Source: Ottowia thiooxydans DSM 14619 (GTDB lineage: Bacteria > Pseudomonadota > Gammaproteobacteria > Burkholderiales > Burkholderiaceae_C). From it: a stretch of DNA of 64,000 nt. The DNA lies in the NCBI RefSeq assembly GCF_000422885.1, contig NZ_AUGX01000026.1, forward strand, positions 18,095 through 82,094, written 5' to 3'. A model generated the notes under the pieces. The model ran no database searches. It worked only from the letters and a program-made list of their open reading frames with translations, and was not told where the DNA came from. A program made the translations under genes and the position numbers. Of this stretch, positions 24,264-33,524 are shown piece by piece; the first letter of the stretch is position 1, and each line of letters starts with the position of its first letter.

Positions 24264-27200
24264 CTATGACCAGCTTTCCCCAAGCGCCTCAGCCTGTTGC
24301 AGCACTAATTCCACGGCAGAATCGGCGAAATCTGGTGGGTATTTGTACTTGCGTAATATGCGTTTAACCATCAGGCGGAGGCTTGCACGTACGCTTTCGC
24401 GCTTGCTCCAATCTACGGATATGTTTTTACGTAGGTTGTCGGTCAGTTCATGGGCAATTTTCTTGAGCGTCTCATCGGTCAGCTCTCTCACGGCTGATTC
24501 GTTGTTGGCTAGGGCGTCGTAAAACCGAACCTCATCGTCGGTCAAGCCCAAGACTTCGCCCCTGCTGGCGGCCTCTTTGAACTTCTTGGCCATGGCCACC
24601 AGCTCTTCCATGACCTGTGCAGTTTCGATGCTGCGGTTCTGGTAGCGGCTAATCACACTGGTGAGCATGTCAGAGAATTTGCGTTCCTGCACCACGTTGC
24701 TGGCGAACTTGGATTTGATCTCGCCCTCCAGCAGTCGCTCGAGCAATTCCACTGCCAGGTTGCGCTCGGGCAGGTTTCTTACCTGAGCCAAGAATTCGTC
24801 ATCCAGCAGACCAATGTTTGGTTTTTCCAGACCCACTGCGTCGAATATGTCCACTACGCGTTCACTCACCACCGCCTGGCTAATGATCTGCCGAATAGCG
24901 GTCTCTCGCTGCGCATCGGATTTCTTCAAGGCGCTGATGTCACGCTTGGTCAAGATGACCTTCACCGCTTGCAAAAACGCCACTTCTTCCCGCAATGCCT
25001 TGGCTTCATCAAGCGTGCAGCACAGGCTGAAGGCTTTGCTCATGGCCAAGGCCGTGTCGGCAAAGCGCTGCTTGCCGTCGCGTGGGCTGCCTTTGCCTTG
25101 CGAAGGAATCCCCAACACATGGTTGGCTGCACCCGCCAAGGTCTTGTGGCCGCCCGTCAAAAAGCCGCCATAGTTGTAGCCGTGCAGAAGGGAGCGCAAC
25201 ACGTCCAGCTTCTCCAGCAGCACAGAAAAGGCTTCATGCGCATCGACAGTCGGCTTGCCCCGGCCCTTGCTGGCCGTGTACTCCTTCATCGCCGCCTTCA
25301 GTTCGTTCCCGATTCCAATATAGTCGACCACCAAGCCACCCTGCTTATCCTTGAACACGCGGTTCACGCGGGCAATGGCCTGCATCAGGTTGTGGCCCTT
25401 CATGGGCTTGTCTACGTACATGGTGTGTACGCAAGGCGCGTCAAAGCCCGTCAACCACATGTCGCGCACGATCACTAGGCGCAGTGGGTCGGCGGGATCC
25501 TTAAAGCGCTTTTCCAGTCGCTTCTTGACTTGGCCACTGTAAATGTGCGGGCGCAACAGAGCCTTGTCGCTGGCGCTGCCCGTCATTACGATTTTTATGG
25601 AGCCTTTCTCTGGGTCTTCGTCATGCCAGTCAGGGCGCAACTTCACGATTTCGTCGTACACGTGGACGCAAATTTCGCGGCTCATCGTCACCATCATGGC
25701 CTTGCCATCTTGAGTTTGGTTGCGCTGATCAAAATGCGCCACCAGGTCAGCCGCTACGCTTGCGATGCGCGGGGTTGCGCCACTACTTTTTCGAGCGCTG
25801 CCCATTGGCTTTTTAGCCGGGCCTGGACGCTTTCTTCTTCGTCTTCCGCCAACTCGTCTACTTCGTCGTCGATGAGAGACAGGTCTTCTTCCTTGAGTCG
25901 GAGCTTGGCTAATCGGCTTTCGTAGTAAATAGCGACGGTGGCTCCATCCTCCTTGGCCTGCTGCATGTCATAGACATGGATGTAGTCACCAAAAACGGCG
26001 CGGGTATCTCGATCAGTGCTGCTGACGGGTGTACCCGTGAAGGCCACAAAGGTGGCGTTGGGCAGCGCATCGCGCAAATGCTGCGCATAACCCACCTGAT
26101 AGCTCGTTTTGTATTCCGGTGGGCTGAACTGGGCTAGCACGGCACCACTGCTGCGATGCAGGTCTCCATCTCCGGTGACGATGCTTGTATTCTCAGTTTG
26201 TGCGGGTGAATAAAAAGCGGAGGTCTGGTTCGACTTAGAACTCAACCTGCGCGTCTTGAGCTTGGCTTCAAAACCGTACTGCGTACGATGAGCCTCGTCG
26301 GCCATCACCACGATGTTTCTGCGCTCAGACAACACTGGAAACATGTCTTCGTCCTCGCCCGGCATGAACTTCTGAATGGTGGCAAACACTATGCCGCCTG
26401 AAGGCCGGTTGCTAAGCAACTGCCGCAGCTCCTGCCGCGTGTTGGCTTGCGCTGGTTGCTCACGCAGCAGGTCTTGCGCCAGACTAAATACGCCGTATAG
26501 CTGACCATCCAGATCGTTCCGGTCTGTGATCACGACGATGGTCGGGTTCTCCATCGCAGGCTCTTGCATCACGCGAGCTGCAAAACAAGTCATGGTGATG
26601 CTCTTGCCACTGCCCTGGGTGTGCCAAACCACGCCGCCCTTTCCGCGCAAACTAGCCGCACTGTCTGAGCGCGACGCGGCCACCACTTGGTCGATGGCCG
26701 CGCGCACGGCGTGGAACTGGTGGTATCCAGCTATTTTTTTGACCAATCGGTCATCTTCTTCAAACAGGACGAAGTAGCGTAGGTAGTCCAGCAGATATCG
26801 TGGAGCCAAAGCACCATGAACCATGGTTTCCAGCTCATTGAATTGGCCCAGAGGGTCAAGTTGCACGCCATCAATGGTCCGCCACTGCATGAAGCGTTCA
26901 GCGTTGGATGAGAGCGAACCCAGCCGCGCCTCGCTGCCGTCGGAGACGACCAAAACCTCGTTGTACAAAAACAGATCGGAGATTTGTTCTTTGTAGGTTT
27001 GAATCTGATCGTAGGCCTTCCAGATATCGGCCGTTTGATCAGCGGGGTTCTTCAGCTCGAGAAGTATGAGCGGCAGGCCATTCACGAACAAGACGATGTC
27101 CGGGCGTCGCGTATGGTGCGGTCCCTTGATCGTGAATTGGTTGACTGCCCAGAACTCGTTGCTTGAGGCGTTTTGCCAATCGATCAAGCGCACAAAGTCG

Positions 27201-27517
27201 CCGCGGGTTTCGCCATCCTTTTGGTACTGCACTGGCACGCCACTGACCAGCAGTTTGTGAAAAACTCGGTTGGCACTCAACAGCGACGGAATGCCTAAAT
27301 TCATCACCTGCCGGAGCGCATCTTCCAGGGCGGCAGTTGGGACCTGTGGATTCAACCGCTCTACAGCTGCGCGCAGGCGAGGCAGGAGGATGACCTCACG
27401 GTAGTTCCCCCGCTGTGGGTTACTGCCGTCATGGGCAATGTTTAGGCCGTTGTGCACCGAGTAGCCTACGGTAGCCAACCAGGCCAATGTTTCTTGCTCC
27501 AACTGGTCTTCGGTCAC
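24264..27517 (-). pseudogene. hsdR: Type I restriction endonuclease subunit HsdR, frameshifted
   Basis: Two overlapping frames, 27517-25754 (587 residues) and 25805-24264, together make one HsdR. The first has the nuclease core RPDIVLFVNGLPLILLELK, Walker A HTQGSGKS and MADEAHR. The second has the later helicase part ([25 protein letters not shown]) and the C-terminal helical domain. The frame changes where ALEKVVA should continue as [23 protein letters not shown], near 25780, consistent with loss of one base (GCGCC for an expected GCGCCC on the plus strand). No simple repeat is present there. The first frame alone keeps the nuclease and helicase motifs I-II but lacks the rest, so translocation is probably abolished. 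A sequencing error is possible. Start GTG at 27517 follows GGGAGGG. Confidence 0.85.
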
Positions 27518-27537
27518 GTAGTGCCCTCCCTTATGTT

Positions 27538-27609
27538 CATGTCATCGACATGATTTTTTAATATGTTTATTTTTTATAGAAAAATCGACATATCCTGCGA
27601 ATCTGTCGA
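27538..27609. promoter_or_regulatory. Cluster of TCGACA motifs upstream of hsdR
   Basis: The fic-hsdR gap holds CATGTC-ATC-GACATG (27538-27552), TCGACA (27585-27590) and TGTCGA (27604-27609); the last two form an inverted repeat across 12 bases. The intervening sequence is very AT-rich (TTTTTTATAGAAAAA) and could supply a promoter for hsdR on the minus strand. The repeated TGTCGA core suggests a protein-binding site, giving hsdR separate control. Confidence 0.45.
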
Positions 27610-27617
27610 TTCCATCA

Positions 27618-28694
27618 TCATTTCAAAAGCTCGGCAAACAAGGCGTCATTGATGTAGTAAATCTCGCGCCCTTGCTTACTGGCACGGAGAAAACCCAAAT
27701 TTGCCAAGGTCTGTAAGTAAGCGGATGCCGTCTGACGCTTGGCAATGTTCGCTTCGACCACGAACTGAATCTTGGTGTATGGATGCCGGAAAATGACCTC
27801 AATGAGATCCTTGCTGTAAATGCTCGGGGCTTGCTGCTGTACTTGTCCGCGTACTTGCTCCATGAGTGCCCGGATACGCATCACTTGATCAAAGGTCTGT
27901 TGAGCCGTGCTTTCCACGGCCTTCAGCATGTACACCACCCAGGTTTCCCAGTCCTGTCGCTCAGTCACGCCCCGCAGCCCCTCGTAATACGCAGCTCTGT
28001 TGGCAATGATGTAGCGCGATAAGAACAGCACCGGAATGTCCAGCAGCTTCTGTTCCACCAAGTACAGCAGGTTCAAGATGCGGCCTGTGCGTCCGTTGCC
28101 ATCTTCAAATGGGTGAATAGCCTCGAACTGGTAATGCATCACCGCCATCTTGATCAGCGGGTCCAGACCATCGTCGGCATGAATGAAACGCTCCAGGTCA
28201 GACAGCTTGTCTCGAATCACTGCGTCGCCAACAGGCGGCGTGTAGACGACATTCCCACGAACGTCTTTCAGCGCGGTGCCAGGCACCCGGCGCACGCCGA
28301 TGTCCACTTCCTTGATGATGCGGACAATATCGATGAACAAATTGGTGCTAAGCGGGCGTTGGCCTAGTTCATGGAAGCCAAATTTTAGCGCCTGGCGGTA
28401 ACGCAGCACCTCTTTGGTGTGCGGGTCGGCTTTGCCGTCAGGGTCTACATCGGCGCGGTAAAGCTCATCGTTCGTGGTGACGATGTTTTCAATCTCCGAC
28501 GACAGCCGCGCTTCTTGTAGCACGATGCTATTGATTAGCACCGCTTGGTTGGGAATCTGCGCTGCCAGTCCGCGCAGGTTGGCCAACACCCGATTGGCAG
28601 CAATGGCTTGCTTCAAAACCGCCTTGCTCTCCAAATCCACGGCGGGTGGTAGCAGGGGCAGATCGTTGTAAGGCTGGCTGCGGTCAAAGGGCAT
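27618..28694 (-). CDS. Fic family protein inside the type I RM locus
   Basis: The 358-residue protein starts MPFDRSQPYNDLPLLPP, typical of Fic/DOC proteins with a DUF4172-like or Fic_N start. SSEIEN (about residues 65-70) fits the class II inhibitory motif, and HPFEDGNGRTGR carries the catalytic histidine near residue 194. A winged helix (about 310-355, TKIQFVVEANIAKRQTASAYLQTLANLGFL) ends it. It probably AMPylates a protein target and is internally inhibited. Fic genes inside hsd loci are recurrent, but the link to restriction is not understood. It lies between hsdS and hsdR on the same strand, with its own palindromic promoter region. Confidence 0.92.
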   Translation of the reverse strand: MPFDRSQPYNDLPLLPPAVDLESKAVLKQAIAANRVLANLRGLAAQIPNQAVLINSIVLQEARLSSEIENIVTTNDELYRADVDPDGKADPHTKEVLRYRQALKFGFHELGQRPLSTNLFIDIVRIIKEVDIGVRRVPGTALKDVRGNVVYTPPVGDAVIRDKLSDLERFIHADDGLDPLIKMAVMHYQFEAIHPFEDGNGRTGRILNLLYLVEQKLLDIPVLFLSRYIIANRAAYYEGLRGVTERQDWETWVVYMLKAVESTAQQTFDQVMRIRALMEQVRGQVQQQAPSIYSKDLIEVIFRHPYTKIQFVVEANIAKRQTASAYLQTLANLGFLRASKQGREIYYINDALFAELLK

Positions 28695-28722
28695 GCAAAT
28701 GCAATCTTGGCTTGGTCAGATG

Positions 28723-28749
28723 TGTACAGAAATTTAGGATTTCTATACA
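28723..28749. promoter_or_regulatory. Palindromic operator upstream of fic
   Basis: TGTACAGAAAT-N5-ATTTCTATACA is an 11+5+11 inverted repeat with one mismatch, beginning 29 bases upstream of the fic start. A further TATACAT-like hexamer lies beside it. Autoregulation by the winged helix of the Fic protein or binding by an unknown repressor is plausible. Confidence 0.55.
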
Positions 28750-28805
28750 TGTTAGCCGCGATATGTATAAAAACACGTGGTGTTTAAACCTATTCAACTC
28801 TCCCC

Positions 28806-28842
28806 GCTCGCCCCAAGTCTGTGACTAGACATGGTCTTGGCG
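28806..28842 (-). terminator. Inverted repeat downstream of hsdS
   Basis: CTCGCC-CCAAG and CTTGGCGAG form a stem of about nine pairs with a two-base bulge and a loop of about 17 bases, directly after the hsdS stop. There is no T tract. It may separate hsdMS from the fic promoter. Confidence 0.35.
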
Positions 28843-28864
28843 AGCTAGTAGTGGTGGTTCAGAC

Positions 28865-30094
28865 TTAGGCAACCAGGGCGTCTGCCTCGGGCAGAAGCAG
28901 CTGTCCGGAAATCAGCCGGGGAAGTAACGAGTCCCGGAGAGATATAAGGGTTTGGGCTTGCCTTTCGTTTTCGACCAATCGCTGAAACAATGTCCCGGCT
29001 GCATCAACAAATGCCTGAATCACTTGAGCCGGGGGAATCAGGGCCGGCATAGGGCGAAAAGCCTTTTTGCTAATTTCCATGAAAGTCGAACCGTTTGCCC
29101 GAGCCTTGATTCCTTCCATGTTTTGAGCGCACCAGAAATACATGTAAAGAGGCGGCAACAATCCGCCAGGGAGCAAAGCGATATAGCCCTGATTGATGGC
29201 TAACGGTACTTGAGCCAACGCTAGATAACCAATGGGGGCTCGCGATGACATCAGTAACGATCCAACGGGCAGTAAGCCAGAGCCTATTTTGGCAAGGCCC
29301 TGAGCACTAAGCTTTCGCTCTGTGTCGAGCAAGAGCGGAGCTGCGATGCCTGAAAGATCTTTGGGTGTCGTCCAGCAATGGATGCCAGGCTCCCAAAAGA
29401 GTGGATTTTTCGTATCAGGTGTTGCGCCACCGACAGCTTCGGCAACATCACCAACAGGTATGACTCGCCATCCCCTCGGCACAACCCCCAACTCCGACTC
29501 TTCAAACCCATCCGGAAACAACGCCGCCGTGGCCTCATCCATGCCTTCAGGGGCGCGGCCTTCCATCTTGGCGCGCACGGGGTCGAAATCGACAAACCAA
29601 GACTTGAACAGCGTCTGGGCAATGGCTTCGAGCGTGGCATTGGTTTCGCGCAGGAGGGTGATGCGGTCATCAAGTACGCCGAGAAAATTAGCAATTTCCT
29701 TTTGTGCAGCATGCGAAGGGACCGTAACCAACGCCTCGTGCAGGTGGTTGCGGTTCACACCAGGGACCGCAGCCTTGTCGGAATAGGCCAAGAAATCTAA
29801 CGTCTTAAGGAAGTAGTGAATGAACTTGGGTTCATTCCCCTTGAAATTTCGAACGTAGAGTGTCGTGTTTAAAGGCCAAAAATCCTCTTCGATATAGAAC
29901 ACTTGGCCGATTGTTCCGTATCGGCCAGTTACTACGCCGGGGCCCTTAACCATAGCGACGTCATGCTGGTCACTGACTCCAGAGGATGAAACCAGTGGCA
30001 CTGAGCCGCTTTGGCGCTTGGCTTGCGGAAGATCGTAGCCCCGTTTCAGCTCAACGAAACTACCAAGTTTTCCGGTTGACCACTTAGAACTCAT
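28865..30094 (-). CDS. hsdS: Type I restriction specificity subunit HsdS
   Basis: The 409-residue subunit has two target-recognition domains separated by helices. TRD1 (about 1-145) ends at VPSHAAQKEIANFLGVLDDRI, the conserved helix of HsdS. A central spacer follows (TLEAIAQTLFKSWFVDFDPVRAKMEG). TRD2 (about 205-370) ends at PPAQVIQAFVDAAGTLFQRLVENERQAQTLISLRDSLLPRLISGQL, the second conserved helix. It recognises the bipartite DNA site for methylation and restriction. It overlaps hsdM by 11 bases, so the two are translationally coupled. Both domains look intact. The recognition sequence cannot be read from the protein. Confidence 0.94.
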   Translation of the reverse strand: MSSKWSTGKLGSFVELKRGYDLPQAKRQSGSVPLVSSSGVSDQHDVAMVKGPGVVTGRYGTIGQVFYIEEDFWPLNTTLYVRNFKGNEPKFIHYFLKTLDFLAYSDKAAVPGVNRNHLHEALVTVPSHAAQKEIANFLGVLDDRITLLRETNATLEAIAQTLFKSWFVDFDPVRAKMEGRAPEGMDEATAALFPDGFEESELGVVPRGWRVIPVGDVAEAVGGATPDTKNPLFWEPGIHCWTTPKDLSGIAAPLLLDTERKLSAQGLAKIGSGLLPVGSLLMSSRAPIGYLALAQVPLAINQGYIALLPGGLLPPLYMYFWCAQNMEGIKARANGSTFMEISKKAFRPMPALIPPAQVIQAFVDAAGTLFQRLVENERQAQTLISLRDSLLPRLISGQLLLPEADALVA

Positions 30095-31646
30095 ATCCCA
30101 ATCCCCCCAACTTCAAACGAATCAGCTCGTCCAATTCAGCACCCTTAGTCATCTGTTCGCTCAGCTTTCCAGTCAACTTCTGCATCTTGTCCGCAAAGGC
30201 TTCGTCGTCGTCTTCCACATCTTCAGCACCCACGTACCGCCCAGGGGTGAGCACATGGCCGTGCTGCGCAATCTCTGCGAGGGACACGCTACGGCAGAAA
30301 CCCGCTACATCTTGGTATTCGGTGACGGTAGCGCCAGATTCGACCTCGCCGCGCCAGGCAGCCACGGTTTCAGCGATGCGTGCAATCGCACCCTCATCTA
30401 GCTCGCCCTGCACCCGTGAAATCATCTTGGCTTGCTTGCGGGCGTCAATAAATAACACCTCCCCCTTGCGCTTCTTCTGCTTGGCCAAGAACCACAGGCA
30501 GGCGGGAATCTGAGTGTTGAAGAACAACTGCCCCGGTAGGGCAATCATCACCTCGACCACATCGGCATCGACCATGGCCGCGCGGATGACACCTTCGTTG
30601 TTCTGACTGGAGCTCATGGAGCCGTTGGCCAGCACAATACCTGCACGCCCATTAGGCTTAAGGTGGTGCAACATGTGCTGTAGCCAGGCGTAGTTGGCGT
30701 TACCCTGCGGTGGATCACCATATATCCAGCGCGGGTCTCCCTCCAGACTGCCGTGCCACCAGTCGCTGATGTTGAAAGGCGGGTTGGCCAGAATGAAGTC
30801 GGCGCGAAGATCTTTGTGCTGGTTGCGGGTAAAGGTGTCGCCGGGTTCTTTGCCCAGGTTGAAGTCGATGCCACGAATCGCCAGGTTCATAGCCGCCAGG
30901 CGCCAGGTGGTGGGGTTGGCCTCTTGCCCGTAAATGGACACATCGCCCAGTTTGCCGCCGTGGGCTTCGATGAAGCGCTCTGACTGCACGAACATGCCAC
31001 CCGAGCCGCAGCAAGGGTCGTAGACTTGTCCGTGGTGCGGGGCCAGTACGGCGACCAGTGTTTTGACGATGCTGGCCGGCGTGTAGAACTGCCCACCGCG
31101 CTTGCCTTCGGCATTGGCAAACATGCCTAAGAAGTATTCGTACACTTGGCCCAGCACGTCGCGGGCAATGCTGGGGTTGTCACCAAACCCGATGGTGGAG
31201 ACCAAATCCACCAGTTCTCCCAACTTGCCGTCGGGCAATTGCGCACGGGCAAAGCGTTTGTCAAGAATGCCTTTGAGCTTGGGGTTCTCGCCCTCAATCA
31301 GGGTTAGCGCGTCATCAATCTGTTTGCCAATGTCCGGCCGCTTGGCCACGTTGCGCAGGGTCTCCCAGCGGGCGCCTTCGGACACCCAGAACACATTGGC
31401 CGAGGTGTAGTAGTCGCGGTCGTCCAGTTCTGCATTTAGGTCTTCAGGGCTGGCATCACCGTAGTAATACTCGTCGTCAGGGTCGCTCAAGCGGGTGGCG
31501 ACTTCGGCACGGCGGGCTGCAAAGGTGTCGCTGATGTACTTAAGGAAGATGAGGCCGAGCACGAGGTGCTTGTATTCCGCAGCGTCCATGTTGGCGCGCA
31601 GTTTGTCGGCGGTGGCCCAGAGTGTTTTTTTGATGTCGTCGAGCAT
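30084..31646 (-). CDS. hsdM: Type I restriction-modification DNA methyltransferase HsdM
   Basis: The 520-residue N6-adenine methyltransferase begins MLDDIKKTLWATADKLRANMDAAEYKHLVLGLIFLKYISDTF, the conserved HsdM N-terminal domain. The S-adenosylmethionine motif is YDPCCGSGGMFVQSE, and the catalytic NPPF is in ILANPPFNISDWW. The C-terminal region (RYVGAEDVEDDDEAF) is normal. It leads the leftward hsdM-hsdS-fic-hsdR set. Since hsdR is broken while hsdM and hsdS look intact, the locus may now act as a methylation-only system. Confidence 0.96.
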   Translation of the reverse strand: MLDDIKKTLWATADKLRANMDAAEYKHLVLGLIFLKYISDTFAARRAEVATRLSDPDDEYYYGDASPEDLNAELDDRDYYTSANVFWVSEGARWETLRNVAKRPDIGKQIDDALTLIEGENPKLKGILDKRFARAQLPDGKLGELVDLVSTIGFGDNPSIARDVLGQVYEYFLGMFANAEGKRGGQFYTPASIVKTLVAVLAPHHGQVYDPCCGSGGMFVQSERFIEAHGGKLGDVSIYGQEANPTTWRLAAMNLAIRGIDFNLGKEPGDTFTRNQHKDLRADFILANPPFNISDWWHGSLEGDPRWIYGDPPQGNANYAWLQHMLHHLKPNGRAGIVLANGSMSSSQNNEGVIRAAMVDADVVEVMIALPGQLFFNTQIPACLWFLAKQKKRKGEVLFIDARKQAKMISRVQGELDEGAIARIAETVAAWRGEVESGATVTEYQDVAGFCRSVSLAEIAQHGHVLTPGRYVGAEDVEDDDEAFADKMQKLTGKLSEQMTKGAELDELIRLKLGGLGYEF

Positions 31647-32626
31647 GAGAGAGTTTTCTTGCTACCGTTAGCGCGCACGACAGAAGCATAGCGTGCTAGC
31701 GACTCTCTTCACCAGATTCCCGCACAATAAAGCAACGCCTCGACACTACGAGTGCGCAGTGCCTAGATCCTGGCCTTATAAGGTGCGACCAGTCGACGTA
31801 CTTGGGTGCTTGCGCTTGGTTTCGTCGTTCTGTCCACGGTCACTATGATGAATTGATCGCTCCAGGTTCAAGCCAGCTATCGGTCCAGGCGCCTAAATGT
31901 CCTCACGGCCATCTCTATCCGACCTCAACAGTCTGACTGAGGCCCATTGCTCCCGAATAACTCTACGGTGTTGACCCGGCTGGGAATTGCCCCTAATTCG
32001 CGACAAGCATGGTAAATCTACTTCCGTAGCGCAGAGCTTGGAACGCGCCCTAGTCGAAGCGAAAGGGCTTCCGGTTTCGTTTCGGAACTCGCAGCAACCA
32101 GGGCGTTCGTCAATTGGAATTCTCTACTCTGAGTACGAGCATTGCCACTTCGCCATGTCGTTCATCTTTGAGTAGGGGGTCTAGGCGACTGTTGATTCGA
32201 TCGAACCGCAAGGTATGCGCAAGTGTTGATGAAATTCCCAACCTGCAGGGGTCGGAGCTTTCAGCCGAATTCTGTACATCTCACTATCGACGAATACAGT
32301 AGGTTGCCGAGGCCGGTGGCAAGATGCGCGTGCTCGATTTAACTCAGACTGAAGCGGTAGTTGCTATCAAAGAGGTCTGAGAGGGGTACGGCGCTCACGT
32401 TGGGCAGCATCGGTATCCTCGACTACTCCGCCTCTGTGGCGCGCGCTGCCACGGGTCTGAACAGTTAGATCGCAGTCCACCCCGATATGCCCAAAGGCCC
32501 TATACCGAGTAGGCTAGCTGCCGACTTCAACGCGGAGTGGCCTAGGCTGATACGCGAGACATAAGTTGTTCGTTTGCCGTTAGCGTAGCCAGCCTTCTCA
32601 TAGGCATTGAATGCGTCAAGTATTGG
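31647..32626. other. Decayed region without a recognisable gene
   Basis: Nearly 1 kb between hsdM and the jetD-like gene has no open frame longer than about 60 codons that resembles a known protein. Stops occur in all frames at short intervals, unlike the neighbouring genes. The right end runs straight into the truncated JetD homologue, so this may be the remains of genes lost by recombination. The hsdM promoter should lie in the first bases on the minus strand, but no convincing hexamers were picked out. Confidence 0.5.
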
Positions 32627-33316
32627 GTGCCATCTATGCGGGTTCACTGGTTCGTGCTGCGCTCACGAGGGCATTTCCTTCTGCGTCGGCGCGGTACTTT
32701 CATACGGGTGCCCATCAAGGAGCGCTCTCTCGAAATCTACGGCGACGAGAAGCGGCTGGACGCGATGTGTACCGGAGACACGCTGTTCTCGGGGCGGCTG
32801 CCTCTGGAGAGAATCGGCTGCTTTCGCGTGCCGCAGCCTTTGCCCTACCGGGTCGCTGATGCGCCAGGGCGTCCCGTTCTGGTGGTCGAGAACCACAACA
32901 CCTACTGGAGCTTCGGCGAGTGGAACCAAACGGTGCGGCAATACGCTGCTGTCATTTACGGCGGCGGGCAGAACTTTCGCCTCACGGGGCGCGCACTCGA
33001 CCAAGCGATACGTGAGACGCAGGCCTTTGGGGCCGAATACTTTGGTGACCTGGACCCCAAGGGCGTCTCGATTCCGCTGGACTTCAATCGCACGGTCGAG
33101 CCCGGGTTCACAGAGGTCACTGCAGCGCTTCCGCTTTACCGATGGCTGCTGAGCAACGACGTCCATCGAGAGAAATCGGAATGCCGCTCTTTCGTCCCAG
33201 ACTTGGCACCAAAGTGGCTGGGTGCAACGATGGCCGTCGAATTGGAATCGCTCTGGTCAGCCGGTCTTTGGCTTCCGCAAGAGGCGCTGGGCATCGAACA
33301 GCTACAGCGCTTCTGA
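32627..33316 (+). CDS. JetD-type (Wadjet) TOPRIM domain protein, N-terminally truncated
   Basis: The roughly 230-residue frame contains the DUF2220/JetD C-terminal domain: RSLEIYGDEKRLDAM, LERIGCFRVPQPLPYR, VLVVENHNTYWSF (TOPRIM glutamate), IYGGGQ, YFGDLDPKGVSIP (DxD pair) and GLWLPQEALGIEQL at the end. Complete JetD proteins of Wadjet plasmid-restriction systems are close to 400 residues with an N-terminal DUF3322 domain, which is missing here. JetA, JetB and JetC are not in the window. Starts are a GTG at 32627 or an ATG at 32636; in-frame sequence is open back to 32546 but lacks family character. It is probably a remnant, though expression as a nuclease-domain protein cannot be ruled out. 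Confidence 0.72.
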   Translation: MPSMRVHWFVLRSRGHFLLRRRGTFIRVPIKERSLEIYGDEKRLDAMCTGDTLFSGRLPLERIGCFRVPQPLPYRVADAPGRPVLVVENHNTYWSFGEWNQTVRQYAAVIYGGGQNFRLTGRALDQAIRETQAFGAEYFGDLDPKGVSIPLDFNRTVEPGFTEVTAALPLYRWLLSNDVHREKSECRSFVPDLAPKWLGATMAVELESLWSAGLWLPQEALGIEQLQRF

Positions 33317-33441
33317 TGGCCCTTACCTTGTGCCCGTGCAAGGACACGAGGGGGTGCGGCACCAAGCATCATATGAACTGCCGGCATGAGCTTTTCGACC
33401 CAATCTGAGCGATGGGAGGCGAGCGCGGCCGCATTAAAAAC

Positions 33442-33513
33442 GATGTTCCTGGATGTTCCAAAATTTCTGAGGCAGACGGCGCATCTGCTATATTTGCCAC
33501 ACCTTGGAACATC
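33442..33513. promoter_or_regulatory. GATGTTCC repeats flanking the promoter of the GTPase-HNH operon
   Basis: GATGTTCC occurs at 33442-33449 and again at 33452-33459. GATGTTCCAA at 33452-33461 has an exact inverted partner TTGGAACATC at 33504-33513. A TATATT hexamer (33489-33494) sits between the arms, and the GTPase ATG is at 33525. Two sites bracketing a promoter suggest looping or cooperative repression. No regulator gene is adjacent. Confidence 0.55.
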
Positions 33514-33524
33514 GGAGTGTCAGT

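Noticed and set aside
25770..25790. Phase-variable simple repeat as cause of the hsdR frameshift
   Set aside because: The site has no homopolymer or short tandem repeat; a single-base loss or sequence error is more likely.
33504..33524. TTG at 33504 as the start of the GTPase
   Set aside because: It lies inside the inverted repeat next to the promoter and an ATG 21 bases later has family-like sequence following it.
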